Shown here: positions 14,379 to 28,599 of the stretch, one piece after another
How the letters are laid out: every line of letters starts with the position of its first letter
Position numbering within the stretch: position 1 is the stretch's first letter
Assembly: GCA_012932295.1 (NCBI GenBank)
Contig: JAAONU010000009.1
Location: 2,244,197-2,308,196, forward strand
Length of the DNA stretch: 64,000 nucleotides
Direction: 5' to 3'
Origin: Cyclina sinensis
Taxonomy: Eukaryota; Mollusca; Bivalvia; Venerida; Veneridae
Made by a program: the position numbers and the translations under genes
The notes under the pieces: generated by a model
Told to the model about the DNA's origin: nothing
What the model saw: the letters and a program-made list of their open reading frames with translations, nothing else
Database searches by the model: none

Positions 14379-17300
14379 CCAGTGGTTGTTATTAACGTTA
14401 CAAGTTTCATTCTCTACGTTATCGATTTTGACTACAGAATGTAAAAGTATATGCAGACTTACAGGCGGTAGACGGTAGATAAAATATAATTAGACAACTG
14501 CATAAAACACAACGATCCAGTTGTCTATGTTATTACATATGTGCAGTGATGCATTTGAGGTGTCTGTAAACTTATCTATATCATGATGAGATTGTCGGGT
14601 AAATATACATAACAGATCATAAATTAGATGTAATAATCATTACAGCGGAAATGTTTTGTTGTCAAGACGGATAACAATAGTTTTGATGCTTCTGCTGAAT
14701 AAACGTTTAAGTAATTAATGGATGCAACACGTGATAATCACCCTTTTTTTTCCAAGAGACCGTCTGCATTTTAGGTGAAAGGTAAAAGCATTTTCGGACG
14801 CGGACTGACACAATTGTCCTGAATTGTTTTGTTGCTAGACTATTTTTCTACGTCGTTTTGATCAGTATCTCAACTTGATTTATATCAGTACCTTTTAACA
14901 TTTTGAAAAACATGAAGAATGATAAATCAGAGGGCGCATATATTTTTCACTTTTGGGGGTAATATAAAATGTTTTACTCGCCAAAAAGGGTAGCATGTCT
15001 GAATGACAGTGATGGAAAACTTTAGTGGAAACTCTGCTGTGATAAGGTAATTTGGTAATTTTACAATAAAGCCGTGCAATTGTTAAGGAGAACAAATTCC
15101 TACCACTCTACCCTATAAGACCTCTACCAGTTTATTAATTAAGAGAACACTAGCCTTACCATCCCGATCATGGGTCAGTCTGGACATCCATCTATCTGAC
15201 CTTTCCACAGCTTAATTGTTGGACTGTCAATGAACCATTCATTGTGAAATGAAGAAACATTGGCCATCATTTTGTTTAACATTGTTAACGTTCCCTTTCA
15301 GAGTGAACCCCCGCACCCCACCCCGCAAACCGCTTTTTTGTTATGTTTCAAATGCTAACGACATCTGTGTTATACATGAAAATTGGACAAAATGCGAAGT
15401 TTTCATCATGTATAAAAATTATTACATTACAAATGGGTTGTACTTTATACCATAACGACATTCTCATATCCCAACTGGAACTGAAATGTGCCGACAGACG
15501 TTGAACGTACTATACATTTAGAATATAAGAGCTCTGACAGATTTATAAGTACGGTGGTCTGAAATGTTCCACATAACAAAACGTAGTTTCCACAAAATAA
15601 ATTTTAGAAATTGTCTCAAATAATAGCAGTAGATTTCATGATAAATATATTACATTACATAACAGCTATCAGACAAGCACTGATTGTATAAAGTCAATGA
15701 TTTTGATGCAATGCAGATACCTTAAAGAGACCGCCCCATAAGGCTGTAATAACAAAAGCATTGTGGTCATTAAGCCTGACTGAAGCGAATGTCTGTTGAA
15801 CAGAGGAGGTCTATAATTGTATTGTCTTGGTTGATATTGCTCAATGTCTACCTAGAAGTGACATTATATGAATTTTACAGACTACAATAAGAATAATAAT
15901 GTCTACAATATGTTCTTTATGTTCGATTAATAGACATAAGAAAAGCTTTTAACAATACTTATATCATGATTGTGTTTAGTAAGTCTGTGTTTATTAAATG
16001 TTTGTTATTGAACGCTCATAAATTGTCTGTATTAAAACCCAGTGTTGTAAGGAAGACATTCCCGTGTTGTTTATGTATATTGAGCTGAGTTCTGTCAGTA
16101 AATTACACTGTATCAAATAGATGGCTGAATCATATTAATATTCAAAGAAACTATAAAAACAGTCACCCTCAAGCAAACGGCTCCTTCTCAAACATAAAAT
16201 CACCATTTTTCGACCTCATCACTATGGTCGTTTGATATTTTGTGAAGAAAAACAAACAATATAATTGCTAGAATTAATTCATGTCTGTGGTTAAGACTTG
16301 AAGTCTTTAAACAGAATTTTGAATTATTATATTCTTTCATATAAAAACTCGAACTTTTACGAGAATAATCATACTTTGACCTATTCTGCAATATACCGAT
16401 TCTATTTGTTAGCTGTATAATCTCCTAGTTAAATTTGAAACTAATATTGAAATATTTTGCCCAGAAAATATTACGATATAAGTCTGCATTTTAGCTTTCT
16501 TTAGGGGTTAACGTTCTTGACCTTTTTCATAGTGTCATAAGAGTATATCTGACTTTGTAAAAAGAGACATTGCATTTGTCTATGTTCCAATGTAAGTAAT
16601 TGAAAATATTACTGTAACAATGGTACACATCGATCATGCGGTCTTTACAAAAGATCAAAAACATTATTCGCACACACTTTTGTCATTCGTTAAATCAACA
16701 AAGCCACACATTTGCACCCGGATGCTATAGAATACATTATTTATCTGTTCAATTTATGTAAACTATAACAACAATTATTCATATATTACAATGTACCCGC
16801 CGATCTGTCCGTGAATAAGCGTTCATAAAAGAACTTGTTAATATTTGATGATTTTAGATTGATTTGTCAGCATTGATGTAACCAAAGGTAAAAGTATTCA
16901 TCAAATTTCAAAGATAAATCGCTTGCCAGTAATTGTATGAAAAGCAAGTATAATGAGAACAGTATTCAAATATTTTTAAATATGGCAAGTCAAACCAAAG
17001 TTATAAGCCTGAAATATAACAACAACAATATTTTATTAACAACTCGTCATTAAAGCCTTTAGCTAATTGAACTTCGAGAAGCTGAAGTTTACACATACCC
17101 ATATGATTTATTTTTATTTATGGATAACGTAGTGCTCCCAAATTTGTTTACACAATGATTCTATCATTTAGTACAGACAATTAAACATGCATTGAATTAA
17201 ACAGCGGCAGCATAGATACGGTTTATCAAAATGTTTATCTTTAATATCACGTTGCATTTTGTAAATAGAGAAAAACATGGCATTGAAGTCGTGATAGGTC

Positions 17301-17924
17301 ATTCACGAATAAAACAAGTCTACATACACTGTACAATCAAATATAGAATTGTGTACAAATTTAATAAATGTATTTACAAAGTTCTGATTCTGTAAATGTC
17401 ATTATAAATTGTCTAACTATTTATAGAAAAATGCATCAGTCTGCGGGTTGCACACTTACACAGTTTGTTAAGTGGTCTCAGAAGCATTGAACTCGCAGCA
17501 AAATCGCTATAAGGTCAAGTGCTATAAAGAGACGGCCGTAGATTTCCCTTTTGGTTAGTCTGAAGTATTTGTGGACATAAATAATTAGTGAACAATAATA
17601 TTTGTATATATTCAATTTGCGTATGCAGCTATATGTTAGTTTGTTTGAGCAAGAATGGTTTGTAACAATAACGGTATTCTAAAGCGTACTTTCTTTTTCT
17701 TCAGACTACACTCACAGAATAAAATGAACGATTGTCAGAACGGCGTTGTTTTATAAAATACGGTTATGTGCAGTATGAAATATGACTCGCAAAAACATTT
17801 TGAAACGAAGTTCCGAATGTAGTGATAAGTGTAAACATGTTGCATGAAAATTCTTAGAAAGATTATATTTATTTATAATTTATTTTGGTAAAAACAAATA
17901 TAACATGGCAAGGACAAGATGCAT
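14379..17924. other. Intergenic, no gene recognised
   Basis: AT-rich sequence. Short frames (for example 14895-15095 minus and 15249-15455 plus) have no recognisable domain. Nothing else could be supported. Confidence 0.6.
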
Positions 17925-18720
17925 GATACATGCACATACAAATAACAATATCACATACATGCACATACAAACAACAATATCAGATACATGTACATACAAA
18001 CAACAATATCAGATACATGTACCTACAAATAACAATAGCAGATACATGTACATACAAACAACAATATCAGATACATGTACATACAAATAACAATATCAGA
18101 TACATGTACATACAAAATAACAATATCAGATAAATGTTCATACAAATAACAATATCAGATACATGTACATACAAATAACAATATCAGATACATGTACATA
18201 CAAATAACAATATCAGATACATGTACATACAAATAACAATATCAGATACATGTACATACAAAATAACAATATCAGATAAATGTTCATACAAATAACAATA
18301 TCAGATACATGTACATACAAATAACAATATCAGATACATGTACATACAAAATAACAATATCAGATACATGTACATACAAAATAACAATATCAGATGCATG
18401 TACATACAAATAACAATATCAGATACATGTACATACAAATAACAATATCAGATACATGTACATACAATAACAATATCAGATACATTTACATACAATAACA
18501 ATATCAGATGCATGTACATACAATTAACAATATCGAATACTTGTTTATACAAAGAAGAATTTTAGATGTATGTACATACAATAACAATATCAGATGCATG
18601 TACATACAATAACAATATCAGATTCGTGTGAATACAAATAACAATATCAGATACATTTACATACAAATAACACTATCAGATACATTGTTCTTAAAATAAT
18701 AATATCAGATATATGTACAT
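17925..18720 (+). repeat. 29-bp minisatellite
   Basis: About 27 tandem copies of a 29 bp unit built from ATACATGTACATACAAAT followed by AACAATATCAG. Length variants of 28 and 30 bp arise from gain or loss of single A/T bases. Later units (after about 18500) are more diverged. The core ATACATGTACAT is a local palindrome. His/Thr/Tyr-rich open frames over it are repeat artefacts. Confidence 0.95.
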
Positions 18721-21160
18721 TATTTATATGTAAAATTAATAAATCTGAATGACATTGCATACAAAAAAATTAAAACTTTGTATTGTCAATATAAAGGATA
18801 CATCAGAATGTAGAAAAGATTCCTCTTATTCCACTATTGTCACTCATTTTGAAGCGCTTTCAAAAATGTCCCTAATCACGGAGCACTCTGTGAGTATAAG
18901 CTGTGACATGTCATTCTGGCATTTTGTGAGTTGTTCTCTATATCTCTTTAATTTGGTGATGACATTAACGAATTAAATTTTTCATGAAGTTTATCAAATG
19001 ACAGCTAATTACACCAGTAAATCAGTTTTTGAAAATTTAATGCAAACAGCTTTATCAATGGCGTCAGCTGGAAGATAGGTTTAGCGGGAAAATGCATGCA
19101 GAATATTTCCGTCCTCATTAAAGAGACATACCCTAAAATTTCGAGTTTTCCATTGTCTTCAACATCATGAACATAAATTTTATGATAACTGAATGAATCG
19201 TAACATAATGCCAATGTGTCAGTACAACAGGTTAAACCAATTGCAGCAATATTAGTCTTTGTACACAGAGTTGTTGGCGGTTATCCATTTGTTACAAATG
19301 CATACTTACTTTGTTGCTGTATCCCTTAGGGGACTTTTTTAACGCAATAAATTATGATTTTTGAGAATAATTCAATAAAATAGTAATTTGATAAGGTATG
19401 TTATAGGATATGTCCCTTTTACATACAAAAAGGCATACTCGAAGGATCATGCTTTAAGCTTTTAGTCTGTCTCGGCATTTCACAAATAGACGTGTTCTAA
19501 GATTTTCTTCATTCATATCTTAAGATAATAACTTCAAAATAACGATTCCTCTGAAATGTAGTTCGAAAAGAATATACCATGTTGCACTTGTGTTTCAATG
19601 TAATTTTGCTCTTGGATGCGTATATATAGTCCTTTGTTTGTTCTCCTAATCATTTTGATGTTCAGTCTTCCACGTTTCTGAGTCATACATAGGTATCTGT
19701 TATGATAAATTATGTTTTCGTTTCGTGAGACCTCTTGATTGGGGAACCTAATGAAACGAATTATGTCTTTCATGCATGTCTGTTTTAAATTTTAATCAGC
19801 TTGGCATTTGTATGCATGTCAGGAACGCCTCGGGAGTAGTTTCAAAACAAAGCCAAACAAGTATTACATGACTTTACCAGACAATTCAAGATGCAATTTT
19901 CATATAACCAAAAACAATTCACAGCATATGTATCTTTCTTGTTTTCTTCTTATTAATGGCGTATTAAACTAGACTTCCCTTTCAATAGGTTTCATTATAT
20001 AAGATTAAAATCTACAAAAATCTACATTTATATTTTTGTTAGGACACACTGTACATTATATTACTAAATTTTGATAAAATTTAATGCATTTTTTGGTTTA
20101 TGGCTCCCTTTCTTAGATCACTGATAGTCGTTCCTAGTAAATGTTTCAGTTTTTTTCAGGTTAAAAGAATCTACCTTTTCGTAATTGTTAAGATATAGTG
20201 TGTCGAAACAGCGCAGTTTGCTGAAAACATTTGAAAGTAACACTTTCAATTTTTCAACATTAATTTGTTTTTGTTTTAGATGCATTTGTTTTGTTAATAT
20301 TCTCAGCTTTTATAGCTTTGTACGATATTTTCCATCAGAAATAAAGATAGAGGATGTTATCAAAGTCGTGACACATTGGAATACTCCTGACCTATAGTTT
20401 TCTTGATTTACGATTCGTTATGATGGATCAGCTCCGTAATAATTCACTGTTAACTGCGACCGAATTCCATTTTCATCTACTTTTCATCTACTTTAAGGCT
20501 TCCTTAATTGTAGTTGTTATCGTAACTATTGGAGGTATCTGTTACTTTATATTTCTTTCTCATGACAAAGCGTTTCCAATACTTCATCAAAATACCAAGA
20601 TCTGCATATGTTTTACAATCTTAGTTGAAACGAATAAATGTGTTACAGACTTTGTGCATACGCTATATTTGTAATCATTTTGATCTGCCTAGGATCTCGT
20701 GACTACTCACGTGACCATAGCTAATTTGCATTTTGTATTACCAAGTCAGTGACATTGTTGGTGCTTCATGAATATTTATGTGGGATGCATTGGTATTTCG
20801 CCATTTTGAATATGGGAATATCATTCAGAAGCATACTTGTAACACACACATACATCCTATTATTTTAGAATATATTATATCTGTAAGTAAAACTGGATTT
20901 TAAAGACATGTCTGATTCAGAATTGTTGACGCATCAGCCAGAGTATTTTTTTTGTATTAACAACAATTAAGACAGGTTTTAAAACCTTATAAAACCGTCA
21001 TTATCGATAAAATATTCATGTTTTACGTAACTTTTAAGTCGATCTTGTTGCAGTATTCAGGACTGGACAGAAAACTGTTTTATAAAACATTTTTTCATGT
21101 AAAATGTTTTCTTTTGCATTTTTAACATTTCAAAATCAATCAAAATAATGAGGGAATAAA
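18721..21160. other. Intergenic, no gene recognised
   Basis: Several 70-85 codon open frames occur (18749-18976 plus, 19534-19773 minus, 20420-20674 plus). None has a recognisable motif, and none is flanked by clear splice signals with coding-like content beside it. Confidence 0.55.
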
Positions 21161-21439
21161 TTCCAAACGTAAAATCATATCTTGTGAACTATTCCCATCG
21201 TAAAAACATTTCTTGTGAATTATTCCCATCGTAAAAACATAATCTTGTGAATTATTCCCGTCGTAAAAACATTTCTTGTGAATTATTCCCATCGTAAAAA
21301 CATTTCTTGTGAATTATTCCCATCGTAAAAACATATCTTGTGAATTATTCCCATCGTAAAAACATTTCTTGTGAATTATTCCCATCTTAAAAACATATCT
21401 TGTGAATTATTCCCATCGTAAAATTATATCTTGTGAATT
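21161..21439 (+). repeat. 31-bp minisatellite
   Basis: About nine tandem copies of a 31 bp unit with core TCCCATCGTAAAAACAT followed by TTCTTGTGAATTAT. The units are nearly identical, with a few substitutions (CCCGTC, CCCATCTT) and ATATC/ATTTC alternatives. Confidence 0.95.
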
Positions 21440-21575
21440 GATTCATGTGTATTACATGTGAGTTTTTGTTCAACTAAGATGCCATTTGTAGTGATCTGAT
21501 TCGAAGAAAAATTAAAGGTATTATGATCACTTAGTCTTCGTCAGCGCCGCCAGCGTGCAAAAACTTTAATGTAGC

Positions 21576-21805
21576 TGATTACTCATAACCCATATAGCTT
21601 AGAGTCAAGATATTTGGTGTATAGCATTGTCTAGTGGACCTCTAGCAAGCTAGGCCGAATCATGACACCAGAGTCAATATTGGCCCCGCCGCGGGGTTAT
21701 TTATTTTACATGTAGGAATAATTTTATATCGGAAAAAAATTAAAAAAATCTTGTCTGAAAGCGCAAAGCCTAGAGTCAAGATATTTAGTGTGTACACAAA
21801 TATAA
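21576..21805 (+). repeat. Dispersed-repeat fragment with internal duplication
   Basis: The phrase AGAGTCAAGATATTT(G/A)GTGT occurs at about 21601 and again at about 21771. Between the copies lies a block with GTCTAGTGGACCTCTAGCAAG and TCAATATTGGCCCCGCCGCG. This arrangement resembles anonymous dispersed repeats I associate with bivalve genomes. The family name is not known to me and the element type is not determined. Confidence 0.5.
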
Positions 21806-22039
21806 CAGGTGAGTGTTGGCGACTACAACACTAGTGTTGCAGCTACAGTACAGTAAAGATACACTGGCTGATACAGAAATAAAACAGATACTTTTCAGAA
21901 ATACAGTAACACAACACTAATTGAAATTAATTACTAGACAATATAATAACGATGAATATTTCACAACTGAATTTTCAATGGAAGTCAACACTGAATAATA
22001 AGAATAAAATGACATTAAGCAACACATACAATAGCATTA

Positions 22040-22376
22040 GTACATTAAGTAAAGGGCATCGATGCATGGTGAAAAGAAAAGGACAAACAAAAAAGAAATA
22101 AAGAATGAAAGGAGAAAGAAAGAAAACAAAAAGAGAGAAAGAAGGAAGGAAGGAAGGAAGGAAAGAAAGAAAAAAGAAAGAAAGAAAGAAAGAAGAAAAA
22201 AGAATGAAAGAAAGAAAAAAGAAAGAAAACAAGAAAAAAGCATGAAAGAAAGAAAGAAAGAAAAAAGAAAGAAAGAAAGAAGAAAAAATAATGAAAGAAA
22301 GAAGGAAGGAAAGAACGAAAGATAGAATGAAAGATAGAAAGAAAGAAATGAGGAAAGAAAGAAAGAAAATTCAGAG
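22040..22376 (+). repeat. GAAA-rich purine tract, copy 3
   Basis: About 330 bp of GAAA/GGAA/GAAAA purine repeats on the plus strand. It starts with CATTAAGTAAA and GGACAAACAAAAAAGAAA, the same seed as the 8.4 kb tract. A short (GGAA)n run lies near 22145-22163. Lys/Glu/Arg-rich and Phe/Ser-rich frames are artefacts. Confidence 0.9.
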
Positions 22377-22964
22377 AAAAAGGTAACCTTTACATATGAA
22401 GAATAATAATTGTGTGCTCAACGGACACAGCAAATGAGTTAATATTTATTACATAATTGACACAGTCTAAACGATTCAGTCAGGGTAGTTTTCTCATAGA
22501 ATATAAAACTTTTCCGGTAATTATCATACTGAGAGACGTTAGACATGGAAAATCACGTAAAAGTGTCATATTTATTTCTTGTATTTATTGCTGTAACTTT
22601 CCGTCATTCTGTAATAAACCGACGTAATGGGCACATATATAACACTTCCCATAACTGTATGCTGTATCATTATGCCATGATAATATCTTCACTCTGTCAT
22701 TATCCATTAAGTAAATAATCCCGATAAGTGTTCATTGCCTTCTCTATCATTGTGAATTGCAATAATAGCTAAGTTCGGAAAAAAGTCGGTCAAAATACTC
22801 AATCGAAGAGAGCACAACGCAAAATAAAAAGACTTATTATATTTGACCAATCAGTTTGCAGTATTTTAAAATTTGCTGACAGTTTGTTCGGGTTAGTATT
22901 ACCGCTCGATAGATTTAATTCAGTAGACAAAATCTTTATTAAAAATATAATTTCAACCACCGAA

Positions 22965-23592
22965 CCAATGAGTCTGAACCAAAAAGCATTAACCATCGAG
23001 TCTGGACTATTAAGCCCGAGTCATTGAGCCTGAAACAGTGAGCCTGAACTATTGAGTCTGAACTAATAAGCCTGAGCTATTGAGCCTGAACCAGTCAGCC
23101 TAAACTATTAAGTCCTAACCAGTGAGCCTAAACCATTTAGTCTGAACTATATAGACTGAGCCATTGAGCCTGAACTGTTGAGCCTGAACTATTTAGTCTG
23201 AACTTATAAAATTTAGCCATTGAACCTAAACTAGTAAACCAGAACCATTTAGTCTGAACTATTAAGACTGAGCCATTGAGCCTGAACTATTAAGTATGTA
23301 CTATTAAGACTGAGCCACTGAGCCTGAACCAGTTAGTCGGAACCATTTGGTCTGAACTGTTAAGACTGAGCCATTGAGCTTGAACCAGTGAGCCTAAACA
23401 TTTAGACTAAACTATTTAGTCAAAACCAGCGAGCCCTAACCGTTTAGTCTGAATTATCTTGACTGAGCCATTGAGCCTGAACCATTTAATCTGAACCATT
23501 TAGTCTGAACTATTAAGACTGAGCTATTGAGTCTGAACAACTGAGCCTGAACTATTAAGTCTGAAATTTTTAATCCGAACCATTGAGTCTGC
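22965..23592 (+). repeat. Degenerate 14-bp minisatellite
   Basis: More than 40 copies of a degenerate 14 bp unit of the form CATTGAGCCTGAAC / TATTAAGTCTGAAC / CATTTAGTCTGAAC. Spacing stays close to 14 bp over more than 600 bp although single units differ at several bases. This points to an old array, in contrast to the uniform 43 bp array at 33-35 kb. Confidence 0.9.
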
Positions 23593-23644
23593 TATCGTTA
23601 TAAGTATGCCTGGCAAAGGTGTTCTTATTCATAGTTATTCCAGT

Positions 23645-23830
23645 AAACACAATTATTTGAGGAAATGCAATGGTCGAGTGAAGAGAGCGCGGAACTCTCA
23701 ATACTTCTAGTCAAAGGTTCAAATCCATCAATGGGTGCAAGACTACAATGTCTTTTGGCGTGGGTGCTGGTTTGAACCCAGGAAGCGGTCATTAAGAGAA
23801 GATTAAATATCTTCAAGCATTAATATAAGT
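23645..23830 (+). mobile_element. tRNA-derived SINE, plus orientation
   Basis: A pol III-type head with an A-box-like segment (ATGGTCGAGTGAAGAGAGCG, near 23667) and an exact B box GGTTCAAATCC at 23716-23726. It is followed by a body containing GTGCTGGTTTGAACCCAGG and AAGCGGTCATT. The same body motif, with few changes, follows the tRNA-like head of the minus-strand element at 43.1-43.3 kb, so both belong to one SINE family. The head is too diverged to be a working tRNA. Confidence 0.75.
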
Positions 23831-24755
23831 AGCAAGAGCTGCTTCCCAATCGATGTAGAATAAATAAGTTTAAACTAAACACAAACATTTCTTAAATTAT
23901 TAGAAAGATGAAACTTTTTGTATGATGTTCGATACTCAGCTGGAAAGAAGAATCAGACGGCTTTTCCTGATTGCAGATGATAACTTGCAAAATTTTCCTT
24001 ACTATCACTGATTACCAAGAGACAAGATGCCATGTAAATGTAAAAGCAATAGTTGCCAATTTGCTCTTTTGTTGTTTCTCAGAGATATCTCTATCATTGG
24101 CAATCATTTTATTCTATAGTATTCTTCTTATGTCTAGACTGTAAAAAATGTACTAATGCTTAAAGGAAAATATCCTTGTAACATCTACACTGGAAAGAAA
24201 CTGCAGGTTTGTTTGCCAAAGACTGCCAGGTTTAGTACTTCGTTTGTTCTGATTCATTTTTTTATTCTCTAGTGTGTTGATTATACACCGGCTAAGTAGT
24301 TCCTACCTGTTTTCTATCTACAGTCTATACTCTGAAGGCAAACATTCGGGGCCTTGTGCACAAACTTATCTGTTGGAATCTAATACACACGATTCCTTGG
24401 TCACGACAATTCGACATAAGAAAATACATATATGGCATTACTATTCTCTATGCATAAGAGTTCCTCTTTATCTAATTAAAACACACTTGTATCACCAGAA
24501 AATATATTGAGGAACAAAATGAATTAATTTGTTTCTACAACATGTAATCTTGTCATTTTTTAATGTCTAGAACATATTGGTTTGCATGTCAGTTATATGC
24601 TTTCGTACCGAACATCGCTTAAGAAACATGCTTTTCTAAAACATTGTTGGCTGGCGTTAGTACGTTCGAACAATTTTACAGCATGACAGTTAAAAGCCGC
24701 AAAACAGGTACGTCCTTTAAGAATTTGAATGTGCAGAAGAAAAATATACAATGTG
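23831..24755. other. Intergenic, no gene recognised
   Basis: AT-rich. The frame at 24274-24510 has no recognisable domain. Confidence 0.6.
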
Positions 24756-24861
24756 TACAACATTACAATTACATTATTCAGACAACATTACAATTACATT
24801 ATTCAGACAACATTACAATTACATTATTCAGACAACATTACAATTACATTATTCAGACAAA
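24756..24861 (+). repeat. 25-bp tandem repeat, four copies
   Basis: Four nearly exact copies of a 25 bp unit (ACATTACAATTACATTATTC followed by AGACA). It is short and uniform, so probably recent. Confidence 0.95.
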
Positions 24862-27335
24862 AAAGTAGGCAAAAAGCAATTCCACTTTATTACTGGTTGA
24901 AACTATATTTGTCTTATCGCATTGCAGTATATTTCACATTTCATGACCCGTTACATACATACTTTTTGTAGGTTTATCAGTGTCACCTGCTAGCTCATTG
25001 ATCGATTTTAGTCAATAAACAGATCAACATGAGTTTAGTTATCGTCTGTAACGGTTGCCCATATGACAGACGTCCCCAGCAGAAGTTAGTTATTTTAGGT
25101 TGTGGGGATAATGCAAGATACAAAAAGTATTCCATTCCAGAGACATCCCTAGTTCTTTTCCATGCTCAGTGTATTGAACCTTGGTTAACGTCTCATCCGA
25201 AAGACAATTAGTAACGTGAGTGGAGGAGCGGCTAGCGCATTACAACTGGATCACTGATCCGCTCCTGTCTCAAACAGAAACTATATTCTTGTTTGTGAGG
25301 AAACATCCAAGTAACAATCCAACTAAAATAGATAGCAATAAGAACACAAAATACACAACATCAAGTCAGTGCAGAAGATTCTTAAGATGCGAATGTGTCG
25401 GATACATATAATTTTACACATAGAAAATATCTATAACTGTTGAACTGTAAGTACATTTTAAAAGACCATCTATGAATACAAATGTTATTCATGCCGCCTT
25501 GGTCATAGGTTGTTTGTTTAACCAACACTCTAAAACTCACTTTATTAATATAAAGGGATCAAATGTTAAAAAGATGTTGATCATTATTATCAAACATGGT
25601 GTTTTCATTTTTCTCACAGATGCAATATTTCATGATTGTTTCAGGTTGATACCTCTTACTTCAATTTTAATAATTTTATGCAGTGAAACGACAAAATTGT
25701 AAAAATATATAATCGTCAAAAACAACTTGTCCTCAACTTTTTCTATAAACCTTGACAATAACAAACAATGCGGGGACTTATGAACAAAAGATAAAAACAC
25801 AAAGACGGTTCTTCTGCTTTCACCTTTTGCCCTCTGTATAAAAAATTATCAGGAGTATAATTAATTTATTTTATTTTATTTTAACTTATTTTACCTTTAA
25901 AGGCATATAAAATAAATACGTGTCAATTTTATTAATATACAAGCTAAATAGACGAATCAAATTTTTAGTCGACCTCGAACGAATATTTACAACTATTTCA
26001 TTGGTTAAAAATTTGAAACGTCACACTGAGATTTTTGGCACTCATGATTAGCAATTTGAGGTTCCCTTGACAGAAACGATTGCTTGACAAGCTATTGTTC
26101 TACTTTATGCAAAATGAAGATAGAGGCATCATTAGAATAATAACTTTAGGATGACCATGGAATAAAATGTTTCGTACCCATCAATACTATGTGACGATAA
26201 GGAGTTTTGTTTGCAAAAAAAGATGTTACAATACAGGGTTCGACTTTAGCGTGAAATTATACCTTCTTATCCAGTGTAAGTCACATAAACTGCAACTATT
26301 TAAAAATTTGTAAATGTCAACGATTATTTCAATATCATAGTTTTTGCTAAGAGACAAGGAACATGTTGATATCAGGGTGTGGATTGAAATTTTATAATTA
26401 GGAAGTAAACAATTCATCGCCGCACATTCAGTGCCAATGTTCAAAGTTATTTTACGCTACATAATAAAAACACCTTTGGGAAATTAAAAAGGGCTTAATA
26501 GGAATTTGCATGACAAAACGTGTCATTCCTTACACGTAATAGCTTCATCACATGTTCATTAGTAAAATTCTGATGATTAAGAGAGTTGATCATCATTTAA
26601 TGAGAATTTTGTGGGACATAATTGAATTCTAAAGGTGCTAATACGGATGAAATGATCAACAGAAGATATTTTTGATAGATTTCCGCTGTTTTTCATAAAT
26701 TTTGTATCTTTTTAATTGAGTGTTTTTCTAGTTTAATACAAGCTCTTTGTTATGGATCGGAATTCCTCATTTATACCTGTCGTGTTAATTTCTATGCGAC
26801 GCTGATTCAATATTCATGGCATCAAAAACCAGCATTCACGCGTATCAACTATTATTTAGTAATATTCAAGAAGAGATATACTGTATAGCGCCCACCTGGT
26901 TTTATTATGAAAAAAAAAATAACCGTAAGTGTATAATACATTGTCAAAATACCGAAGAAAAATTTAATTTGTTATGTATGTACTTTCAGAATAAGAAAAA
27001 AAGATATTCCGAACAATCCCTCTTTGGGCTCTTATATAAAGTCATTTCTAGTAAATTCAATAGAGAAAGTACTAAAAATGTTATTAAAACAGCCATCATC
27101 CTTTTTCTTGCTTTTAAAAGGTAAAAATAGCCAATATTTGAATTTTATGAAATATGAAATGTCACATCTATACTCGTATTTTGCATATAATAAACGTGGT
27201 CTGATATCTGCCAATAATTGTCAATTTGCTAAACCATGACAAGTCTTATTCTAACTAGTTTAAAACATACCTTCTTACGATGTATCGAATACTATATACT
27301 TTGTTGTTGTCGTTTTTCTTTGAATAGTTTGTCCT
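24862..27335. other. Intergenic, no gene recognised
   Basis: Several short frames, for example 25029-25211 plus (with a CNGC...CGD stretch) and 26816-27124 plus (Lys-rich), without a recognised family. A small TTTTA repeat lies near 25866-25890. No gene could be supported. Confidence 0.55.
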
Positions 27336-27381
27336 GTTTTCATTTATTCATTCATTCATTCATTCATTCATTCATTCATTT
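27336..27381 (+). repeat. (ATTC)n microsatellite
   Basis: About nine uninterrupted copies of ATTC (CATT). Confidence 0.97.
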
Positions 27382-27778
27382 TATGTTTGCAAAAAGTCTA
27401 CTCATTTCGCCTGTTACAACGATTGTGTTTACAAACCAAGAGAGACAACTCAAAACTCTGTTGTGTTGCGATATTTAAACGAGTAACACATCTTGATACT
27501 GCACTTTAATTTCATAATAATAATTCATGTCTCTGTAGGCAGTTAGTCTGCTCTGCAATTCAATGGTATATTGGATTTTAAAATAACCTTACCACAAATG
27601 TGAACAGATTGAATTAACATGTTACAAAGTGTTCGTCCGTCTGTCTCTGTTATATCTATATCTTTAAGCCATATAAAGTGCTTCCGACCTGCACTATTGT
27701 GTCACCTTTGTATCTGATAAGTTTATTACGGGATTTAGAAATATTGACAAAAATGAGGCCATGTCGCAAACTGTCCGT

Positions 27779-27815
27779 GCTCCTGTCTGTCTGTCTGTCC
27801 TGTCTGTCTGTCCGT
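27779..27815 (+). repeat. (TGTC)n microsatellite
   Basis: A run of CTGT/GTCC units. Similar GTCC/GTCT-rich runs lie inside a dispersed mollusc-type repeat at 50.94 kb, so this may be the remnant of such an element. Confidence 0.85.
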
Positions 27816-28599
27816 CGACAGAACCAGCAAATAACATATGATACTGCCTACCTGAGTTGGTCTTCACTTTTTAAGTCACAATCTGACTGAAGTACTTGAT
27901 CAACTACGGTAATAGCAGAAAGTTATTTAGGAGCTGACTATAATCAGATTGTTTAAGTCACATCTATGTTGCCAAATTCTAGAATAACTTATCACAATAT
28001 TTATGCAGTTGATGCCAATATTTATGTTAGGATTTGACGCATGAAACATGTTTAATAGTTATTTATCTGTGTATTTTTGTGTGTGGTTAAGAACTTTGGT
28101 TAATATTAAAAATCGACATGTAGGAGAAGTTGTTTTACGTATTTACTCAAAAGGCATTTCCAAAATGTGTACAGATTTTTCTATTTCAATTTACTAGTAC
28201 TGCTTCAAGATGAATACTATTTTGTTGACAATACGCTTTGGGGGTTTTGTACCCCGTACAGTGAGAGCTGTTTCTGCTTTTCTTATTTTTTAAATGTATC
28301 TTATCACTGTGATCTTTCTAACATCCACATCTCGTCATGATAGTTATCATGTCATTTGCTATCTCATTTATTCGGGTAACTATGTCATGCAATTTGCATA
28401 AACCTAAACCCATCTGAAAGAGATAATATTAATTTTGGAAAAAAGTGCTTTTAAGATAAAACTGGTTCAGATTAAATGTTGTAAACTATGTTTGAATAAA
28501 GTCCTTTTTAGTAATATTTATGAAGAATCATTGTGTTCTTGAAATGGCAATAATCTTTGTTTGATATTATAAGTAAGTATTTAAGTAAGAAATGTAAAG

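Noticed and set aside
21660..21705. GC-rich GGCCCCGCCGCGGGG island as a promoter
   Set aside because: It sits within a dispersed-repeat fragment and no gene follows on either strand.
25029..25211. Small protein with CNGC and CGD residues
   Set aside because: Too short, with no metal-binding spacing that fits a known finger and no supporting exons.
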